Shown: positions 14,671-18,120 of the stretch, in pieces
Numbering within the stretch: the stretch's first letter is position 1
Layout of the letters: each line of letters starts with the position of its first letter
Assembly (NCBI GenBank): GCA_022572485.1
Contig: JACZVU010000039.1
Coordinates: forward strand, 1-18,120
Direction: 5' to 3'
From: Myxococcales bacterium
GTDB lineage: Bacteria; Myxococcota_A; UBA9160; SMWR01
Length of the DNA stretch: 18,120 nucleotides
Notes under the pieces: generated by a model
Told to the model about the DNA's origin: nothing
Database searches by the model: none
What the model saw: only the letters and a program-made list of their open reading frames with translations
Translations under genes and position numbers: made by a program

Positions 14671-14988
14671 ATGCCCTCCTTTCTCTCCCGTTTCGATGTG
14701 GTTTCAGGTTCGAGGCCGTGGTCGATCGAGGCAGATCTTGTTTCCGCGAGGGTATCACGGACGCGGGCAGGGCGGCCGTTCATGCTCAGGAATACACGTC
14801 GCATTTTACCGCCGTCTGTCCGGACGCCCCCGCGGACCCCCTGAGGTATGACGGCGAGCGGTCTCGGCCGGCTCGACGCCATTTTCCCAACGAAAGGCCC
14901 AAAGCCCGCTTGTTTCAACAACCCGCGAGGTGCGCGAAGAGGCTCTGGATGCGACCCTTCCGACCGAGCGCTTGATGGCGAGTGAAGA
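14671..14988. other. Divergent intergenic region between aldolase operon and serine hydrolase gene
   Basis: 318 bp without a convincing gene. It must hold the promoters of both neighbours, but no clear -35/-10 pair stands out. A small TTGTT/AACAA dyad occurs at 14910-14921. The open plus-strand frame across it lacks codon-usage support and any recognised similarity. Confidence 0.5.
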
Positions 14989-16149
14989 ATGCCTGAACGA
15001 TCGGACGTGACACCGGAGAACTGGCTCGACGCACCCTACAACCGACTGGGATTCATCCGGGTTTCCGAGCTGGCTCGCACGGAGCAGATCTCGCGCGGCG
15101 ACGGCCCCGTTCTCGAACTTCCCCGAAATGAACGCAGTCTGGACTCGTTCAGCTTCGAACACGAAGGCGAAAAGTTCTCGTTTCCGCAAATGCTCGAGGC
15201 CACCTACACGGATGGCCTGCTGGTCTTGCACGATGGTGCCGTGCTCTTCGAAACCTACGCAGGTGCGATGAAACCATCGGACACTCACCTACTGATGTCC
15301 GTGTCGAAGTCGCTCACCTCGATGCTATGTGGCGTGTTGGCAGAGCGCGGACTCGTAAAACCAGAAGATGCGGTTGTCGACTACATCGAAGAATTGCGCA
15401 GCACGGCATGGGAGGGTTGCACGATCCAGCATCTGTTGGACATGCGTGCGGGTACGCGATGGAACTATGAAAAAGACGAAATAAAGATTTGCGACGTTTC
15501 CAATTACCGAACCCATTCGCGCCGAAACATCCCGATCGACACCGCTTCGTGGATCCGCTCGGTTGACAATTCCCACGAACACGGAGGAATTTTCCGCTAC
15601 GTATCTCTCGTGAGCGACGTACTCGGATGGGTGTTGGAGCGTGCGGGAGACGGACGCTTCGCTGATCTGTTCGCGCGCGAGATCTGGTCTGCGATTGGCG
15701 CCGAGCGCGACGCAGAGATCATGCTCGACGCTTCGGGGTTTTCAATCGTAGAAGGCGGCATCTGCACCACGCTGCGAGACCTCGGGCGATTCGGGCAGAT
15801 GTGCTTGCAGGGCGGCGAACTTTCGAGCCGTCAGGTGGTGCCCGCCGCCTGGTTGGAGCGCCTCCGGGCTCGCGACGAAGAACTCGTCGACGCCTTCGCG
15901 GCTGCGCCGGAATACGATCCCGCAAAACCCGACGCCTTCTACCACGACAACTGGTGGATCTACGATGCGGCGCGCGGCATCTACTCCGGCCTGGGGATCA
16001 ACGGGCAAGCGCTGTTGGTCCATCACCCAACGCGAACGGTCGTGGTCAAATTTTCCACGCACCCCGAATTCGAAGACCACCGTCTCTTCGCTCTCCAAGA
16101 CGCCGGAATGCTCGCGCTATGTGAGTCGCTCGGAACCGCAAAATGTTGA
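14989..16149 (+). CDS. Serine hydrolase, beta-lactamase/6-aminohexanoate-dimer hydrolase-like family
   Basis: 386-residue protein of the class C beta-lactamase/penicillin-binding fold. The catalytic S-x-x-K tetrad is SVSK at 104-107 in HLLMSVSKSLTSMLCG. The second motif Y-x-S is Tyr204 in FRYVSLVSDVLG. A GLGINGQ segment near residue 340 stands at the third (KTG-like) position, followed by LLVHHPTRTVVVKFST. TIQHLLDMRAGTRW (145-158) and the layout resemble nylon-oligomer hydrolase NylB and related esterases more than true beta-lactamases. There is no signal peptide, unlike resistance enzymes, so cytoplasmic esterase or amidase action on a small substrate is more likely than antibiotic resistance. 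The ATG start has GGCGAG/GTGAAGA upstream. Transcribed alone. Confidence 0.85.
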   Translation: MPERSDVTPENWLDAPYNRLGFIRVSELARTEQISRGDGPVLELPRNERSLDSFSFEHEGEKFSFPQMLEATYTDGLLVLHDGAVLFETYAGAMKPSDTHLLMSVSKSLTSMLCGVLAERGLVKPEDAVVDYIEELRSTAWEGCTIQHLLDMRAGTRWNYEKDEIKICDVSNYRTHSRRNIPIDTASWIRSVDNSHEHGGIFRYVSLVSDVLGWVLERAGDGRFADLFAREIWSAIGAERDAEIMLDASGFSIVEGGICTTLRDLGRFGQMCLQGGELSSRQVVPAAWLERLRARDEELVDAFAAAPEYDPAKPDAFYHDNWWIYDAARGIYSGLGINGQALLVHHPTRTVVVKFSTHPEFEDHRLFALQDAGMLALCESLGTAKC

Positions 16150-16390
16150 GTTGATAAGCATCAGTATGGCGCCTGCGAGCAGCGACGTAAACCCCTGGGA
16201 AAACAGACTGTGTTTTGGCAATGGCCGATAATAGAGATTCGGTCTAGTAGAGCGGGTCTTGGGGAAAGATCCCCCGCATCGTGGCGATTTCAACGGGGTG
16301 GTGCGGGTTGGTTGGGAGTGGTGGCGCCGTGCGGTTGTGGGTACCTGCGACGGCAGCAGGCGCATGGGGTGGCCCGAGGGCCGAAATTAG

Positions 16391-16410
16391 GCTGAGTTCG
16401 CCGACTCAGC
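16391..16410. terminator. Hairpin overlapping the stop codon of the 16406 gene
   Basis: GCTGAGT/ACTCAGC, 7-bp stem with loop TCGCCG. The minus-strand stop (16406-16408) lies inside one arm. On the minus strand it is followed by CCTAATTT, only weakly T-rich, so termination is possible but not certain. The remaining 16150-16390 between the convergent genes holds nothing else I can recognise. Confidence 0.4.
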
Positions 16411-17212
16411 TTTGGATGAAGCAGGACTCGACCTGCCACCAGGTGGATTCGTGCACGCTCGGCAGTTTCTGGGTGCGCTCAAGGGTGCGCGGGTTCATCT
16501 GCGGTACGTCCAGCGTCGTACCCTCGCGAAACGGGAAGTTGCTGTGGCGCACCACATACGGCGCGCCGGCTTTCGCGCGGATCGCGTAGCTGGCCTCGCA
16601 GTCGAGGATTTGGCGCATGCGATCGAGATCGTCCGTCGCTTCTTTCAACTGGGCTTCGAGGCTGAGGCGATTCTCGCTGGTGGATCTCTCGACGTAGCCC
16701 GCGTAGCCACCCACGACGAGCAGTACGGCGAGCACCTCGTCCGGGTGCGGCTCGGCGTGCAGCGAGAGGTGCGCGATCAGGCCGTGGTCGTCGGGTTGCT
16801 GAATCCAAGCTTCCTCATAGGGAACGGTGCTTTTTGCGGTCTCGTACTCGTAGATCACATTGCCCTTCGGTTCGAGTCGTCCGTCATCGGGAAAGATCGC
16901 GACGTCCTCGCAGAAGAACCCGAAGCGGTTGCCCCAGCCCTTCCACGTCGCTACGTTGTTCGTAAGGGTGCAAATGCCGGTGTCTCCCGACTGCCGTGCG
17001 AGTTGCATCAGCTCGTCGCTCGAGAAGTCTTCGAGCGAGTGCCTACCCGCGAAGTCAGGGCGATCGTGCGGTATTCGCAGGTCGAAGTACTGCGACTCGG
17101 TTTGGATCCAGATCGCGATCGAGGGGTCCTTCGCGCCCCCGTCGAGAATGATGTACTCGCGGTCCATGCAGCCGATGGCCCAGTCGGGGACGGTCTGTGC
17201 GGCTCGTCGCAC
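16406..17212 (-). CDS. Conserved-looking protein of unknown function
   Basis: 268-residue soluble protein with no signal peptide or membrane helix apart from a short hydrophobic strand LAVLLVVGGYAGYV (about 160-173). I do not recognise it firmly. The N-terminal half contains IAIWIQTESQYFDLRIPHDRPDF (split at about residues 32-54) and SLEDFSSDELMQLARQSGDTG, and the middle contains TWKGWGNRF, then IYEYETAKSTVPYEEAWIQQ. This alternating strand pattern suggests a lipocalin-like or tandem beta-barrel fold, with a coiled segment at about 180-200 (LSLEAQLKEATDDLDRMRQI). No catalytic motif. The start is GTG at 17212 with a weak ribosome site; an ATG 15 codons in is possible. It is 15 bp behind the desaturase gene on the same strand, so it is almost surely co-transcribed and possibly related to lipid modification. 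Confidence 0.6.
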   Translation of the reverse strand: MRRAAQTVPDWAIGCMDREYIILDGGAKDPSIAIWIQTESQYFDLRIPHDRPDFAGRHSLEDFSSDELMQLARQSGDTGICTLTNNVATWKGWGNRFGFFCEDVAIFPDDGRLEPKGNVIYEYETAKSTVPYEEAWIQQPDDHGLIAHLSLHAEPHPDEVLAVLLVVGGYAGYVERSTSENRLSLEAQLKEATDDLDRMRQILDCEASYAIRAKAGAPYVVRHSNFPFREGTTLDVPQMNPRTLERTQKLPSVHESTWWQVESCFIQS

Positions 17213-17227
17213 GTGGCTTTGCTCTAC

Positions 17228-18120
17228 TCAGAAAGAGGTCAGGAACGACGCGGCGTTTCCGCCGGTGGCCCGACCCTCGCGGGCGGCTGAGAGAAATCCC
17301 CGACCCCAAGCGTCGGTAGCAGCGGCGTCTGGGTCGGCGCTGCCCCCGGCGATGCGCGTCAGGCGGTATTTGTGGAAGATCCTCAACTGAGGCCAGAGCG
17401 GGATCACGTTGGCGGGATCGTCGCCGAACAGCTCTCGGTGCAGCGCGGGAAGCCGCCACCAGGGAGTGATCGGCTTGGCGTGGTGCGCGTTGTGGAAGCC
17501 GAAGTTCAGCGTGAGCCCATTGATCCACTCGCGCTCGAAGGAGTGGGGGTTGCTGAACGTGTGCTCCTGCTCGAACGGGAAGTCGCCCTTGTGCGGGGAT
17601 GGCTCCTTGGAGAACAGCGTGAGGTGGTAGCCGTAGTCATGCTGCAGGCTGTCCATGAAGCGCAAGACCGTCATCATGGCCATGTACGCGACGGCGTAGA
17701 GCAGGGCCACCTTTGGGAAGAACCAGAGCATCGTGAAGAAGATTCCCCCGCGGATCAGGATGACCGAGACGTTTCGCACCCGCTGATTTCTGCGCTCTGG
17801 GATCACGAAGGAGGTGAACACCATGATGAAGTGCATCAACAGATCGTGCGCAGGGATATAGCACCATTCGAGCGCTCGAATGATGCGAAGTACGCTGGGT
17901 CGCTCGCGAAAGAACCGCTCGTAGTCGAACCACACCACATCATCGACGTCGACGTGGTGCCGAAAGTGCTTGTAGCGGATGTCCTCGTAGGTCCCGTAGG
18001 CGGCGCCGCAGATCCAGGTCAGGAACTTGCCGAGGCGGGCGTTGTCCGCGTTCTGTTTGAAGACGGTGTTGTGACCGCACTCGTGAACCATGTAGGCGGC
18101 GATCGTCAATCCGTGGCCCA
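17228..18120 (-). CDS. Membrane fatty acid desaturase (N-terminus beyond window)
   Basis: Diiron membrane desaturase/hydroxylase; the visible 297 residues contain all three histidine boxes. Box 1 is HECGH (18071-18085), box 2 HFRHH (17954-17968) and box 3 HNAHH (17480-17494), the standard metal ligands of the acyl-lipid/acyl-CoA desaturase superfamily. Hydrophobic stretches between boxes 2 and 3 (LLMHFIMVFTSFVI; GGIFFTMLWFF; ALLYAVAYMAMM) are the expected membrane segments. The frame is open to the right edge and box 1 normally sits about 60-100 residues from the start, so the real start is outside; a TTG at 18107-18109 just before box 1 is an internal leucine. After box 3, PITPWWRLPALHRELFG is family-like. 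Carotenoid or sterol modification cannot be excluded. It is followed 15 bp on by the unknown gene. Confidence 0.9.
   Translation of the reverse strand, partial: GHGLTIAAYMVHECGHNTVFKQNADNARLGKFLTWICGAAYGTYEDIRYKHFRHHVDVDDVVWFDYERFFRERPSVLRIIRALEWCYIPAHDLLMHFIMVFTSFVIPERRNQRVRNVSVILIRGGIFFTMLWFFPKVALLYAVAYMAMMTVLRFMDSLQHDYGYHLTLFSKEPSPHKGDFPFEQEHTFSNPHSFEREWINGLTLNFGFHNAHHAKPITPWWRLPALHRELFGDDPANVIPLWPQLRIFHKYRLTRIAGGSADPDAAATDAWGRGFLSAAREGRATGGNAASFLTSF

Overview
The window is GC-rich (high-GC codon use throughout), gene-dense bacterial chromosome with 13 complete protein genes and two that run off the ends. The mix of housekeeping genes (proS, rnd, acs, pepP) with lipoproteins, a FIST protein, a PuuD-like membrane protein and many TTG/GTG starts fits a deltaproteobacterial-grade lineage (Myxococcota, Desulfobacterota or Binatota-like). 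That placement is inference and of low confidence. I see no rRNA, tRNA, CRISPR array, transposase, integrase or phage gene.

Layout. (1) 1-4803, minus strand: rnd (RNase D), a beta-propeller-like lipoprotein, pepP (Xaa-Pro aminopeptidase) and acs (acetyl-CoA synthetase, cut by the left edge). (2) 4956-9688, plus strand: a FIST sensor-type protein, then an IclR-family regulator preceded by a striking 37-bp palindromic operator, an aminotransferase class IV (IlvE-like) overlapping the regulator by ATGA, and proS. (3) 9691-11906, a repeat-rich stretch: a PuuD-type membrane protein and a convergent small cytochrome c, then a CDP-alcohol phosphatidyltransferase. (4) 11979-14670, minus strand: an operon of class II aldolase, SDR epimerase (GTGA overlap) and a polytopic membrane protein. 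(5) 14989-16149, plus strand: a serine beta-lactamase-fold hydrolase. (6) 16406-18120, minus strand: a membrane fatty acid desaturase (cut by the right edge) followed 15 bp later by a conserved-looking protein of unknown function.

The most unusual feature is a family of intergenic elements about 55-60 bp long. It is present as at least seven full, degenerate or partial copies at five sites (2286-2411, 9691-9780, 10673-10728, 11134-11190, 11816-11906). Each element has two hairpins joined by a short CTTGCGGC-like linker. Copies differ by paired substitutions that preserve both stems, so the fold appears to be under selection or copied as a structured unit. Four of the five sites lie directly behind a stop codon. 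It looks like a REP/BIME-class repeat, but no matching transposase is in view.

Functional links that can be argued: the IclR protein probably controls itself and the coupled aminotransferase through the 6158-6194 operator. The membrane protein and the convergent cytochrome c look like a split version of the PuuD architecture (membrane domain plus cytochrome c). The aldolase-epimerase-membrane protein set is a tight operon of unknown substrate.
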